A DNA stretch of 64,000 bases from an uncultured Clostridia bacterium (GTDB taxonomy: Bacteria; Bacillota; Clostridia; TANB77; CAG-508), in the NCBI GenBank assembly GCA_946529215.1, contig CAMMZC010000002.1, forward strand, positions 96,457 to 160,456, written 5' to 3'. The notes beneath the pieces were generated by a model that saw only the letters and a list, made by a program, of their open reading frames with translations, was not told the origin of the DNA and searched no databases. Positions 25,879 to 34,891 of this stretch are shown here, one piece after another. Within the stretch, counting starts at the first letter, position 1. Each line of letters opens with the position of its first letter. The position numbers were made by a program, and so were the translations under genes.

Positions 25879-27339
25879 ATGAACGAAATAGGATTTGATA
25901 GTGATAAGTATTTAAAAATTCAAAGTGAAAAAATTAAAGAAAGAATAGAATTATTTGATAACAAGCTATATTTAGAGTTTGGTGGAAAAATATTTGATGA
26001 TTACCATGCCTCAAGAGTTTTGCCAGGATTTAGACCAGACAACAAAATTAGATTACTAAAACAATTTAAAGATGATTTAGAAGTTATTTTTTGTATAAAT
26101 GCTGCAGATATTGAAAAAAGCAAGATAAGAGCAGATTATGGAATAAGCTATGAATTGGAACTTTTAAGACTAATCGAAAAATTACAAGGTCAAGATATTT
26201 TAATAAATAGTGTTGTTGTTACAATGTATCACGAAGGAAATAATATTTCTCATTTAGAGAAATTGCTACAAGAAAGAAATATAAAAATGTATATTCATAG
26301 ACCAACAAAAGGTTATCCAGATGATGTTGAAACAATTGCAAGTGAAGAAGGATATGGGAGAAATCCATATATTGAAACAACAAAAAAATTGGTTGTTGTT
26401 ACTGCTCCAGGCCCAAATAGTGGTAAACTTGGAACTTGTCTTTCTCAGCTTTATCATGAATATAAAAAAGGAGTTAAAGCAGGATATGCAAAATTCGAAA
26501 CTTTTCCAGTATGGAATTTAAGTTTATTAGATCCTGTAAATATTGCTTATGAAGCTGCAACTGTTGACTTAAAAGATGTGAATATGATAGATCCATTTCA
26601 TTTAGAAGCTTATGGAGAATCAGCTGTAAACTACAATAGAGATATTTCTTCATTTCCTATTTTAAAAAATATTTTGATGAAAATTTCAGGTAAAGAAATA
26701 TATAAATCACCTACAGATATGGGTGTTAATATGATTAAACAATGTATTATAAACTCAGAAGTTGTAAGGAGAGCTGCGATAGATGAAATAATTAGAAGAT
26801 ATTACAATACTTTATGTGATTACAAACAAAAGCTTTGCTCAGAAGATACAGTAGAACAATCTAAATCTTTAATGGATAAATTAGAGCTTTCTCTTTTAGA
26901 TAGAGATGTTGCAAGAGTTGCAAATGAAACTGCTAAAGAAAAAGGTGCTAGTGTTCTAGCTATAAAATTAAATGATGGAAAAATTATAACAGGAAAAGAA
27001 TCAAAAATTCTAAGTTGTACAAGTGCAGCATTTTTAAATGCTATTAAGGAAATTACAGGAATTCCAGATAAAGAATATTTACTTTCACCTTCAGTTTTAG
27101 ATGGAATATATAAAATGAAACAAAAAACATCATATAATACAGCATATTTTTTAAATTTGTCAGAAGTATTAATAGCTTTAAGCATTTGTTCAGTAACAAA
27201 TCCTATTATAGAAAAGGCAATTAATGAACTAGAAAAGCTTAGAGGTAGTGATGCTCATTGTAGTTATATATTAGACAAAAGTGAGCAAAATGCTTTAAAA
27301 AATTTAGGAATAAATTTAACATGTGAACCAAGAATGTAA
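25879..27339 (+). CDS. DUF1846 domain-containing protein
   Basis: The 486-residue product matches DUF1846 proteins from end to end: IGFDSDKYLKIQSEKIKERI and FGGKIFDDYHASRVLPGF at the N-terminus, IHRPTKGYPDDVETI and TAPGPNSGKLGTCLSQLYHE in the middle. Structures of relatives exist but the reaction is not established to my knowledge. The GPNSGK segment resembles a nucleotide- or phosphate-binding loop. It lies 16 bases before pyrG, so they are probably co-transcribed. AGAAGGGAG precedes the ATG. Confidence 0.9.
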   Translation: MNEIGFDSDKYLKIQSEKIKERIELFDNKLYLEFGGKIFDDYHASRVLPGFRPDNKIRLLKQFKDDLEVIFCINAADIEKSKIRADYGISYELELLRLIEKLQGQDILINSVVVTMYHEGNNISHLEKLLQERNIKMYIHRPTKGYPDDVETIASEEGYGRNPYIETTKKLVVVTAPGPNSGKLGTCLSQLYHEYKKGVKAGYAKFETFPVWNLSLLDPVNIAYEAATVDLKDVNMIDPFHLEAYGESAVNYNRDISSFPILKNILMKISGKEIYKSPTDMGVNMIKQCIINSEVVRRAAIDEIIRRYYNTLCDYKQKLCSEDTVEQSKSLMDKLELSLLDRDVARVANETAKEKGASVLAIKLNDGKIITGKESKILSCTSAAFLNAIKEITGIPDKEYLLSPSVLDGIYKMKQKTSYNTAYFLNLSEVLIALSICSVTNPIIEKAINELEKLRGSDAHCSYILDKSEQNALKNLGINLTCEPRM

Positions 27340-27355
27340 GAAGGGAAGATGATCG

Positions 27356-28960
27356 ATGAATACAAAGTACATATTTGTTACAGGTGGAGTTGTATCAGGA
27401 TTAGGAAAAGGAATAACAGCGGCGTCATTGGGAAGACTTTTAAAAAATAGGGGATATAAAGTTACAATACAAAAATTTGACCCATATTTAAATGTAGACC
27501 CAGGTACGATGAGTCCTTATGAGCATGGAGAGGTTTTTGTAACTGATGATGGTGCGGAAACAGATTTAGATTTAGGACATTATGAAAGATTTATAGATGA
27601 GAATTTAACAAAAAATTCTAGTATTACTATGGGGAAAATTTATTCTAATGTAATAGAAAAAGAAAGAAAAGGAGATTATTTAGGAAAGACTGTACAAGTA
27701 ATTCCACATGTTACAAACGAAATTAAAGAAAAAATTTATAGTTTTGAAAATACTGACATAGATATAGTAATAACTGAGATTGGTGGAACTATTGGAGATA
27801 TTGAGGGTCTTTCTATAATAGAAGCAATAAGACAAGTTGGACTTGAAAAAAATCCCGAAGATGTGCTATATATTCATGTAACTTTGCTTCCATATATAAC
27901 AGGCTCAAACGAGATAAAATCAAAACCAACACAACATTCTGTAAAAGAATTGCAGAGTCTTGGAATAAAACCTGATATTTTGGTATGTAGAAGTGAAATG
28001 GAAATTCCAGAAACAGTTAGAGAAAAATTAGCATTATTTTGTAATGTAAGAAAAACAAGTGTTATTCAAAACTTGACGGCAGATTGTTTATATGCGGTTC
28101 CTCTTATGCTAGAAAAAGAAGGACTGGGTAGAGAAGTATGTAATCATCTTAAATTAGATAGCTTTGTACCTGATAATTCTGAATGGTCAGAAATGATCGA
28201 AAAAATTAGAAACATAAAAAAAGAAGACAGAGCAACAATTGCGATAGTTGGCAAATATGTAAGATTAGAAGACTCATATATTTCTGTTATAGAAAGCTTA
28301 AGACATGCAGGTTTTGCAAATAATATAAATGTTGATATAAAACTAATTGATTGCGAAAGAATAACAAAAGATACAGTGCAAGGTATTTTAAAAAACTTAG
28401 ATGGAATTATAGTTCCAGGCGGATTTGGAAATAGAGGAATAGAAGGAAAAATAGAAACAATAAAATATGCAAGAGAAAATAATATTCCTTTTTTAGGAAT
28501 TTGTCTTGGAATGCAAATGGCAGTTGTTGAATTTGCAAGAAATGTTTTAGGACTTTTAGATAGTAATTCTGCTGAATTTAGTTCTACAACGCAAAATCCT
28601 GTTATTCATATTATGGAAGAGCAAAAAAAGGTTAATAAAAAAGGTGGAACGATGCGTCTTGGAAGCTATCCATGTGTTTTAAAAACAGGAACACTTGCTT
28701 CAAAAATATATGGTAGAGAAAAAATAGAAGAAAGACATAGACATAGATTTGAATATAATAATGATTATAAAGAAAGACTAGAAAAGGCTGGATTAATATG
28801 CTCAGGAACATCTCCTGATGGAAATTTGGTAGAAATAGTAGAAATAAAAAATCATCCATATTTTATAGCATCACAATTTCATCCTGAACTAAAGTCAAGA
28901 CCTAATAGACCTTCACCTTTGTTTATTGGACTTGTTAAAGCAGCAAAATTAAAAAAATAA
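27356..28960 (+). CDS. pyrG: CTP synthase
   Basis: The 534-residue enzyme makes CTP from UTP, ATP and glutamine. The synthase domain opens with [16 protein letters not shown] and includes [15 protein letters not shown]. The glutaminase domain has the oxyanion segment VPGGFGNRG, nucleophile Cys in FLGICLGMQ, and the His-Glu of SQFHPE. The leader does not show the C-tract/terminator used for pyrG control in Bacillus, and the gap to the DUF1846 gene is only 16 bases. Confidence 0.97.
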   Translation: MNTKYIFVTGGVVSGLGKGITAASLGRLLKNRGYKVTIQKFDPYLNVDPGTMSPYEHGEVFVTDDGAETDLDLGHYERFIDENLTKNSSITMGKIYSNVIEKERKGDYLGKTVQVIPHVTNEIKEKIYSFENTDIDIVITEIGGTIGDIEGLSIIEAIRQVGLEKNPEDVLYIHVTLLPYITGSNEIKSKPTQHSVKELQSLGIKPDILVCRSEMEIPETVREKLALFCNVRKTSVIQNLTADCLYAVPLMLEKEGLGREVCNHLKLDSFVPDNSEWSEMIEKIRNIKKEDRATIAIVGKYVRLEDSYISVIESLRHAGFANNINVDIKLIDCERITKDTVQGILKNLDGIIVPGGFGNRGIEGKIETIKYARENNIPFLGICLGMQMAVVEFARNVLGLLDSNSAEFSSTTQNPVIHIMEEQKKVNKKGGTMRLGSYPCVLKTGTLASKIYGREKIEERHRHRFEYNNDYKERLEKAGLICSGTSPDGNLVEIVEIKNHPYFIASQFHPELKSRPNRPSPLFIGLVKAAKLKK

Positions 28961-28995
28961 TTAATAATTATGTTTCTGCTTGGAAAGGAAAAATA

Positions 28996-29934
28996 ATGAA
29001 TTTAGACTTAATTTCAAAATATTTTATATTGTTTATAATGTATTCATCAGCTGGTTGGCTAGTAGAAACTTTATGGGTTGCATGGTGCAACAAAAAAATA
29101 GTAGATAGAGGTTTTTTAATTGGACCATATTGCCCAATTTACGGCTGTGGAGCGTTACTTATAATTGTTTTTTTACAAAGATTTTCATATAGTCCATTAT
29201 TATTGTTCTTAATTACTTTGATTGTTTGTGGGGGATTAGAATATTTTGCAAGCTGGATTATGGAAAAAGTTTTTAAGGCAAGATGGTGGGATTATAGTAA
29301 TGAAAAATTTAATTTAAATGGTAGAATATGTTTGCGCAATTTAGTAGCTTTTGGAGTAATGGGATTAGCTGTAGTTTATATAATTAATCCATATTTTGAA
29401 AAATGGGTTGAGCTTTTAGATGAAAAATATACTATTGAATTAGGTTTTATTTTATGGACAATTTTTATTGTAGATCTAGTTGTATCAACAATTGTTGTAT
29501 ATGGATTTAGAAAGGTTACAGAAAAAGTAAACAAAGAAGCTGTTTCAGACAATACAGAACAAATTACAAAAATGGTTCGTGAATCTTTAGCACAAAGGTC
29601 ATTTTTCCATAGAAGATTTATAGATGCATATCCAAAGTTAGAAGCAATAAAAATTAAAATGAAAGAAATAAAAACGAAAATAGAAGACGTCACAAGTGAT
29701 GCAAAAGATGCTGTTATTGAAAAAGTAAATGATGCAAAAGATGCTGTAAAAGATAAAGTAAGTGATGCAAAAGAGGCAATGATAGATAAAGTTAATGGTG
29801 CAAAAGAAGTAATGGTAGAAAAAACTGGAGGATTACGAAGTTCTATAGAAAAAAATACCAAAAAAGCAAAAATGAGCATTTATCTAGGAAAGAAACATAT
29901 AGTTAAGAGATTTAAGAAAAAAAGTAAAAATTAA
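28996..29934 (+). CDS. CmpB-like (DUF1113 type) membrane protein with an 11-residue-repeat tail
   Basis: Residues 1-180 form about five membrane segments with the family's SAGWLVETLW, VDRGFLIGPYCPIYG and NLNGRICLRNLVAFG motifs, often named putative ABC transporter permease. No ABC ATPase lies nearby, so transport is unproven. The C-terminal third is cytoplasmic and contains four 11-residue units of the type DAKDAVIEKVN, DAKDAVKDKVS, DAKEAMIDKVN, GAKEVMVEKTG, an amphipathic pattern known from LEA-like proteins that can lie on membranes. A basic end (KRFKKKSKN) follows. Confidence 0.8.
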   Translation: MNLDLISKYFILFIMYSSAGWLVETLWVAWCNKKIVDRGFLIGPYCPIYGCGALLIIVFLQRFSYSPLLLFLITLIVCGGLEYFASWIMEKVFKARWWDYSNEKFNLNGRICLRNLVAFGVMGLAVVYIINPYFEKWVELLDEKYTIELGFILWTIFIVDLVVSTIVVYGFRKVTEKVNKEAVSDNTEQITKMVRESLAQRSFFHRRFIDAYPKLEAIKIKMKEIKTKIEDVTSDAKDAVIEKVNDAKDAVKDKVSDAKEAMIDKVNGAKEVMVEKTGGLRSSIEKNTKKAKMSIYLGKKHIVKRFKKKSKN

Positions 29935-29981
29935 TTATAAAAGATGCTAGTTTGTGAATAAAAAGAGAGGAATGGTTTTTA

Positions 29982-30752
29982 ATGAATATTTTGGCTGTTG
30001 GAGATATAGTTGGAAATTGTGGAATTAATAAATTAAAAGCAGAGTTGAAAAATATAAAGAACAAATACAATATAGATTTTTGCATAGTAAATGGTGAAAA
30101 TGCCGCAGAAGGGATGGGACTTACTATAAAAAATTTTAAGGATATAATTTCTGCGGGAGCAAATTGTATTACTATGGGAAATCATACTTGGGGAAAGAAA
30201 GAAATTTTTCAAATAATAGATGAACCTGAGCTTTTAAGACCAATAAATTATCCTGAAGGAGTATGTGGGAAAGGATATAATATTTTTACATGTAATAGTA
30301 AAAAAATTGCTGTTATAAATGCAATGGGAAGAGCAGAGATAAATGTTCAAACAGAAAATCCATTTTTACAAGTAAAAAAAGTCGTAGATGAAATAAAGCC
30401 TAAAGTAGATATGATTTTTCTAGATTTTCATGCAGAAGCAACAGCTGAAAAGCAAGCAATGGGATATTTTTTAGATGGAGAAATAACTGCAATTTTTGGT
30501 ACACATACTCATGTTCAAACTGCTGATGAAAAAATTTTAGAAAAGGGTACAGCATATATTACAGATATAGGAATGACAGGACCAAAAAATGCAATTCTTG
30601 GTATGGATATACAAGCAGCGTTAAAAAGGTTTTTGACTGCTCTTCCAGAAAAATACAAAATTGCAACAGGAGAAGCAATATTAAATGCTTGTATTTTTGA
30701 GGTAAATGATAATACAAATAAAGTAATCAAAATAGAAAGAATAAATTGCTAA
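29982..30752 (+). CDS. ymdB: YmdB-family metallophosphoesterase
   Basis: The 256-residue product has the di-iron phosphodiesterase motifs GDIVG, NGENAAEGMG, MGNHTWGKKEI, DFHAEATAEK and GTHTHVQTAD. In Bacillus YmdB hydrolyses 2',3'-cyclic nucleotides or cAMP in vitro and affects biofilm and motility choices. In many Firmicutes the order is recA-rny-ymdB-spoVS; here rny is absent and recA lies further downstream. AGAGG precedes the ATG. Confidence 0.93.
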   Translation: MNILAVGDIVGNCGINKLKAELKNIKNKYNIDFCIVNGENAAEGMGLTIKNFKDIISAGANCITMGNHTWGKKEIFQIIDEPELLRPINYPEGVCGKGYNIFTCNSKKIAVINAMGRAEINVQTENPFLQVKKVVDEIKPKVDMIFLDFHAEATAEKQAMGYFLDGEITAIFGTHTHVQTADEKILEKGTAYITDIGMTGPKNAILGMDIQAALKRFLTALPEKYKIATGEAILNACIFEVNDNTNKVIKIERINC

Positions 30753-30763
30753 TGCAAAGTTTA

Positions 30764-30820
30764 TTTACACTTTATATTGCGAAATTTCAAAGTTTCATAG
30801 CGTTTCCTATATAATAAAAA
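30764..30820. repeat. TTCATAG-GTTTCCTA hairpin repeat, copy 1
   Basis: The sequence GAAATTTCAAAGTTTCATAG followed by CGTTTCCTATATAATAAAA matches the region between spoIIIAC and spoIIIAD (40955-41019). In both, inverted GAA(G/A).../...TTC arms precede the shared GTTTCCTA..TATAATAAAA. TATAATAAAA may also serve as a -10 box. Confidence 0.5.
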
Positions 30821-30823
30821 TGC

Positions 30824-30858
30824 AAAAAACTGTAGTTAAGAAATAACTACAGTTTTTT
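30824..30858. terminator. Bidirectional terminator between ymdB and the minus-strand coiled-coil gene
   Basis: AAAAAACTGTAGTTA pairs perfectly with TAACTACAGTTTTTT around AGAAA. The A- and T-runs serve both convergent genes. Confidence 0.9.
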
Positions 30859-30870
30859 GTTTCTGCATAA

Positions 30871-31248
30871 TTAAATAATACCAGCTTTTGACTCTAAATT
30901 CCAAATTTGATCAGAATGTTTGTCTAATTCTTCGCTATTCAATTCAAAGTTTTTTTCTAATGAATCTAATCTTTCTAAAATACCAGAAGTTATATCTATT
31001 AGTGTATCTATTTTTTGCCCATAGTCAACTTCTAATCTAGCTATGCTTCTTGAAAGATTTTTGAATTCGTTATCATGCCCATCAAATCTTTTATCATACT
31101 CATCAAATTTAGAGTGCATAAATTTAAATTCATTATCATACTCATCAAATTTAGAGTGCATAAACTTAAATTCATTATCATACTCATCAAATTTAGAGTG
31201 CATAAATTTAAGTTCTTTTAATATTTCTGTAGCTAGTTCTTGTGACAT
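30871..31248 (-). CDS. Coiled-coil protein with a 14-residue tandem repeat
   Basis: On the minus strand AAAGGAG precedes the ATG. The 125-residue product begins with MSQELATEILKELKFMHSK and contains three near-identical units KFMHSKFDEYDNEF plus a degenerate fourth. A heptad-like tail with SIARLEVDYGQKIDTLIDIT and LDKHSDQIWNLE follows. It is almost certainly an elongated helical oligomer. The tail recalls short coiled-coil proteins common in Firmicutes, but no function is known. The repeats are 42 bp at DNA level and nearly identical, so copy number may vary between strains. Confidence 0.75.
   Translation of the reverse strand: MSQELATEILKELKFMHSKFDEYDNEFKFMHSKFDEYDNEFKFMHSKFDEYDKRFDGHDNEFKNLSRSIARLEVDYGQKIDTLIDITSGILERLDSLEKNFELNSEELDKHSDQIWNLESKAGII
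31096..31215 (-). repeat. 42-bp in-frame tandem repeat, nearly three copies
   Basis: Units begin at 31096, 31138 and 31180 and differ by only a few bases. They encode KFMHSKFDEYDNEF. The high identity suggests recent expansion by slippage or recombination. Confidence 0.9.
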
Positions 31249-31379
31249 TTTGTTTCTCCTTTCCTATTGTATAAAAAGATCTTATTTATACAACATAATA
31301 TTCTTTGAAATCAAAGTAACACTATTATATTTTAAAAAAATCAAAAAGTCAACAGAATATACAAAACTTTAAAAAAAGA

Positions 31380-31429
31380 TTTCGACAAAGTTCGATAATT
31401 ATTGACAAAAAAGGAAATAAATGTCGAAA
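31380..31429. promoter_or_regulatory. Two opposed candidate Spo0A boxes upstream of spoVS
   Basis: TTTCGACA (31380-31387) and TGTCGAAA (31422-31429) form an inverted pair. Each contains the full Spo0A core TGTCGAA. They end about 40 bases before the spoVS -35 box. Direct Spo0A control is inferred from the match and position. Confidence 0.6.
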
Positions 31430-31467
31430 CTCGCGATGAAAAAATGGAAAAAAATACCAAAAAGCTA

Positions 31468-31496
31468 TTGACCTTTATTCTAATTTGTTGTAAAAT
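31468..31496 (+). promoter_or_regulatory. Promoter of spoVS
   Basis: TTGACC and TAAAAT are separated by 17 bases and lie about 50 bases before the spoVS ATG. This is a sigma-A-type promoter; a clear sigma-H motif was not found. Confidence 0.65.
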
Positions 31497-31546
31497 AAAA
31501 ACATAAAAGTTGCAACAAAAAATAAAATTATAGGAGGCAAAAGAGA

Positions 31547-31810
31547 ATGGAAATTTTAAAAATTTCATCAAAATCTAATCCCAACTCAGTAGCTGGAGCT
31601 ATTGCGGGATTAGTAAAAGAATCACAAAGGGCTGAAATGCAAGCGATTGGAGCTGGTGCCCTAAACCAAGCAGTTAAGGCAGTAGCTATTGCAAGAGGAT
31701 TTGTAGCACCATCAGGAGTAGATTTAGTTTGTATTCCTGCATTTGCAGAAGTAGAAGTAGAGGGGGAAGATAGAACAGGAATTAAACTTATTATTGAGTC
31801 AAGAAAATAA
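31547..31810 (+). CDS. spoVS: Stage V sporulation protein S
   Basis: The 87-residue product is unmistakable SpoVS: EILKISSKSNPNSVAGAIAG, QAIGAGALNQAVKAVAIARG and DLVCIPAFAEVEV. SpoVS has an Alba-like fold and in Bacillus is needed for coat assembly and septation events in sporulation, though homologues occur in non-sporulating bacteria. GGAGG precedes the ATG. It is a single-gene unit with its own promoter and terminator. Confidence 0.97.
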   Translation: MEILKISSKSNPNSVAGAIAGLVKESQRAEMQAIGAGALNQAVKAVAIARGFVAPSGVDLVCIPAFAEVEVEGEDRTGIKLIIESRK

Positions 31811-31823
31811 ATTAATATTTTAG

Positions 31824-31854
31824 GGGCACATATTTTTTGTTGTGCTCTTTTTTT
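31824..31854 (+). terminator. Terminator of spoVS
   Basis: GGGCACA pairs with TGTGCTC (one G-U) and is followed by seven or more T. Confidence 0.8.
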
Positions 31855-31993
31855 AGTTAGATTAAAGTATATATAATTAAAAAGATACTTTTATAAAAAA
31901 TAACTTTAAAAGAACCAAAATTTTTATAAAATCCCAAAAAAGACTTGATAAATTTTAAAAAATAATATAGTATATATATGAAGTGAGGTATAT

Positions 31994-33598
31994 ATGAAAA
32001 ACAATATTTTTGGATATATATTTTTTATATTTATAGTGATTATAATGGGATTTGCAATTTATAAGGTAAGCAAAAGTAATAATTCTGAAAATACAAACAA
32101 TGTTGAAGGGGTATCAAGTATAAGTACAGCAGAGAAAGGGACAGAGCTTACTCTTGCAATTTCGGGATTTGATACAATAAATCCTATTATTACTAAAAAT
32201 AAACAAGTGCAAGATGTAACAAAATTAATATTTGAGTCTTTAGTTAATATTACTTCAGATGGAAAAGTTGAACCATGTCTAGCAAAAGAATGGGAAACAA
32301 CAGATAATATAACATATATAGTAAAACTTAAAACAGGAATTAAATGGAGTGATGGAAGCTACTTTTCAAGTAATGATGTAAAATACACTATTGATAGATT
32401 GTTGCAAGATAAAGAAGCAAAAAATGCGGTATATGCAGAAAACATTAAACATTTAAAAGAGGTAGATATAATAGACAATACAACACTTAGGATTATATTA
32501 TCTCAAAAAATTCCATTTTATGAATACTTTTTAACTTTTCCTATTTTAAGTAGTAATTATTATGGAAAAGACAATTTTTGGGATACGAACAAAAATGATG
32601 CGCCAATTACAACTGGTAGGTTTAAAATTTCAGAACATATTGGAAATAAAGTAATTCTTACAAAAAACGAGAATTGGTGGAATGTACAGGAGGATAATTC
32701 TATAATTAATAAAGTTACTATTAATTTTTATTCCAGTATAGCAGAATTATATAATGCGTTTAGACAAGGAAATATAGATTTAATAACTACACAAAATAAA
32801 GACTATAAGCAATATATCGGAAAAATAGGATATAATGTAACCGAAATTGAAGGAAGAGATTTCTCAGTTTTAGCTTTAAATAATGATAGTGATATTCTCT
32901 CAGATGTACAAGTAAGAAAAGCTTTAAAATATGCTATAAATAAAGATGAAATAGTAGCTAAAGCTTATAGTGGTTCATATTTTAAAGCAAATTTTCCGTT
33001 ACCAATAAGTAGTTATTTAGTCGAAGATAAAAATGAAAATTATTTTAATTTAGGAAAAATGGAAAATAAATTAAAAGATTCAGGTTGGTATTTTAGAAGA
33101 AAACAATGGCAAAAAACTGTAAACTATAAAACTAAAGTACTAGAATTAAGTTTAGTAGTTAGAAAAAAATCAAATAGAACAAAAGTGGCAGAATATATTA
33201 AAGAAAAATTAGCTGAACAAGGAATAATAATAAATATTATTTATACATCAGATAATGAGTACCAAGATTATATTAACAAAAAGAATTATGATATAATTTT
33301 GTGTGAAATGACTAATCCAATTTCACCAGATCTTACATCTTATTTTGGAAATGGAAATTTAGCTAATTTTAATAATGATGAATCTAAGAAAATTCTTAAT
33401 GAATTAAATAGTATAACAGATAAGGAAGAACAAAAATCTAGATTTAAAAGGTTATACGATATTTATAACAGTGAAGTTCCTTTTATAGGTATTGGAAGAA
33501 ACAAAATATATGTGATTACAAATTCATATTTAAATGGAGAAGTTGAGGCAAGGTGGTATAATTTGTTCTTTAAATTCAAGGGCTGGTATAAGAATTAG
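31994..33598 (+). CDS. Membrane-anchored family-5 extracellular solute-binding protein
   Basis: The 534-residue protein has an N-terminal hydrophobic segment (residues about 7-25) without a lipobox Cys, so it is anchored by an uncleaved helix. The rest is the peptide/nickel-binding SBP family 5 fold: INPIITKNKQVQDVTKLIFESLV, WSDGSYFSSNDVKYTIDRLL, DVQVRKALKYAINKDEIV. No permease or ATPase genes are close, so it is an orphan binding protein or a sensor component. GTGAGG lies before the ATG. It is followed by a truncated TIR element and recA. Confidence 0.85.
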   Translation: MKNNIFGYIFFIFIVIIMGFAIYKVSKSNNSENTNNVEGVSSISTAEKGTELTLAISGFDTINPIITKNKQVQDVTKLIFESLVNITSDGKVEPCLAKEWETTDNITYIVKLKTGIKWSDGSYFSSNDVKYTIDRLLQDKEAKNAVYAENIKHLKEVDIIDNTTLRIILSQKIPFYEYFLTFPILSSNYYGKDNFWDTNKNDAPITTGRFKISEHIGNKVILTKNENWWNVQEDNSIINKVTINFYSSIAELYNAFRQGNIDLITTQNKDYKQYIGKIGYNVTEIEGRDFSVLALNNDSDILSDVQVRKALKYAINKDEIVAKAYSGSYFKANFPLPISSYLVEDKNENYFNLGKMENKLKDSGWYFRRKQWQKTVNYKTKVLELSLVVRKKSNRTKVAEYIKEKLAEQGIIINIIYTSDNEYQDYINKKNYDIILCEMTNPISPDLTSYFGNGNLANFNNDESKKILNELNSITDKEEQKSRFKRLYDIYNSEVPFIGIGRNKIYVITNSYLNGEVEARWYNLFFKFKGWYKN

Positions 33599-33621
33599 GA
33601 GTAATTTTTTAAGACAAAATA

Positions 33622-33694
33622 TTTGAATATATAAGTATTTTTCAGATAATCTTAGCTAACTTTCATTTAACACTAAGAAAATCTAAATAATTTT
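33622..33694. repeat. Dispersed TIR element, copy 2 (right end missing)
   Basis: The left terminus and interior (TTTGAATATATAAGTATTTT, then TTAGCTAACTTTCATTTAAC) match copy 1 nearly base for base. The right terminus is gone and the recA promoter begins about 10 bases further on. Confidence 0.75.
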
Positions 33695-33704
33695 AAAAAA
33701 AGTA

Positions 33705-33732
33705 TTGACAAAATAAATGTTTGGTGTATAAT
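33705..33732 (+). promoter_or_regulatory. Promoter of recA
   Basis: A consensus TTGACA is separated by 16 bases from a consensus TATAAT, 46 bases before the ATG. I do not see a GAAC-N4-GTTC LexA box at the promoter. Confidence 0.85.
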
Positions 33733-33777
33733 ATATATTAACAAACAAAGTTTTGTGAAATGAAGGAGGAAATAAAT

Positions 33778-34830
33778 ATGTCAGAAAATTCAGAAAAAAA
33801 GAAAGCGTTAGATGCAGCTTTAAGTCAAATTGAAAAACAATTTGGTAAAGGTTCAGTAATGAAATTAGGAGAATATAAAGCAATGGAGATAGAAGCTATA
33901 TCTACAGGAGCACTTAGTTTAGATATGGCATTAGGAATTGGAGGGCTTCCACGTGGAAGAATTATAGAGGTATATGGACCTGAATCTTCAGGTAAAACAA
34001 CTTTAGCATTACATGTTATAGCAGAAGCACAAAAATTAGGAGGAGAAGCGGCATTTATAGATGCAGAGCATGCTTTAGATCCTGTTTATGCAAAAAAATT
34101 AGGAGTTAATATAGATGAACTAATAGTATCTCAGCCAGATACGGGTGAGCAAGCATTGGAAATTACAGAAAGCTTAGTTAGAAGTGGTGCATTAGATGTA
34201 ATAGTTGTAGACTCAGTTGCAGCACTTGTTCCAAAAGCAGAAATAGATGGAGATATGGGAGATTCTCATATGGGACTTCAAGCAAGACTTATGTCTCAAG
34301 CATTAAGAAAACTTGCAGGAGCTATTAATAAAACAAAAACAGTAATAATTTTCATAAATCAATTAAGAGAAAAAATAGGAGTTATGTTTGGAAATCCTGA
34401 AACAACAACAGGAGGTAGAGCGCTTAAATTCTATGCATCTGTAAGACTAGATATTAGAAAAATAGAGAATATTAAACAAGATGGTAATGTTATAGGAAAT
34501 AGAGCTAGAGTTAAAATAGTTAAAAATAAAGTTGCTCCACCTTTTAGAGAAGCAGAATTTGATATAATGTATGGAGAAGGTATTTCAAAAGTTGGCAATA
34601 TATTCGATATGGCAGTAAATCTAGATATTATAGAAAAGAGTGGTTCTTGGTTTAGTTATAATGGAAATAGAATTGGACAAGGTAGGGAAAATGTTAAAAA
34701 ATATCTTCAAGATAATCCTGAGTTATTAGCTGAAGTTGAGAAAAAAGTAAGAGGTAATACTGAAAAAGCTTTTGAAGAAAGTCTTGGAGAAGAAAGAAAA
34801 TCTGAAGAAGAGGATAATGACGAAGAATAA
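33778..34830 (+). CDS. recA: Recombinase RecA
   Basis: AAGGAGG before ATG 33778 sets the start; the track's ATG 33760 lies on the ribosome site. The 350-residue protein has the N-terminal [22 protein letters not shown], Walker [10 protein letters not shown], the L1/L2 region around [19 protein letters not shown] and [20 protein letters not shown], and an acidic C-terminal tail. RecA coats single-stranded DNA, drives strand exchange and activates LexA cleavage. recX lies directly downstream. Confidence 0.98.
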   Translation: MSENSEKKKALDAALSQIEKQFGKGSVMKLGEYKAMEIEAISTGALSLDMALGIGGLPRGRIIEVYGPESSGKTTLALHVIAEAQKLGGEAAFIDAEHALDPVYAKKLGVNIDELIVSQPDTGEQALEITESLVRSGALDVIVVDSVAALVPKAEIDGDMGDSHMGLQARLMSQALRKLAGAINKTKTVIIFINQLREKIGVMFGNPETTTGGRALKFYASVRLDIRKIENIKQDGNVIGNRARVKIVKNKVAPPFREAEFDIMYGEGISKVGNIFDMAVNLDIIEKSGSWFSYNGNRIGQGRENVKKYLQDNPELLAEVEKKVRGNTEKAFEESLGEERKSEEEDNDEE

Positions 34831-34840
34831 ATTTTAATTA

Positions 34841-34865
34841 AGAGGCGGTTAAAATAGCCGTCTCT
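34841..34865 (+). other. Hairpin between recA and recX
   Basis: AGAGGCGGTTA and TAGCCGTCTCT pair with two G-U pairs. No U-tract follows, so it probably attenuates or stabilises rather than fully terminates. Confidence 0.5.
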
Positions 34866-34891
34866 ATGCAAATATATTATAGGAGAAGAAA

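Noticed and set aside
29376-29879. 167-residue minus-strand ORF opposite the CmpB-like gene
   Set aside because: Its repetitive Ser/Ala/Phe composition is the antisense image of the 11-residue repeats.
31096-31215. Regular 42-bp repeats that could suggest a CRISPR array
   Set aside because: The units are directly adjacent without unique spacers and are in frame in a coiled-coil gene.
33601-33777. LexA box at recA
   Set aside because: No GAAC-N4-GTTC or close variant is present around the promoter; a divergent operator cannot be excluded.
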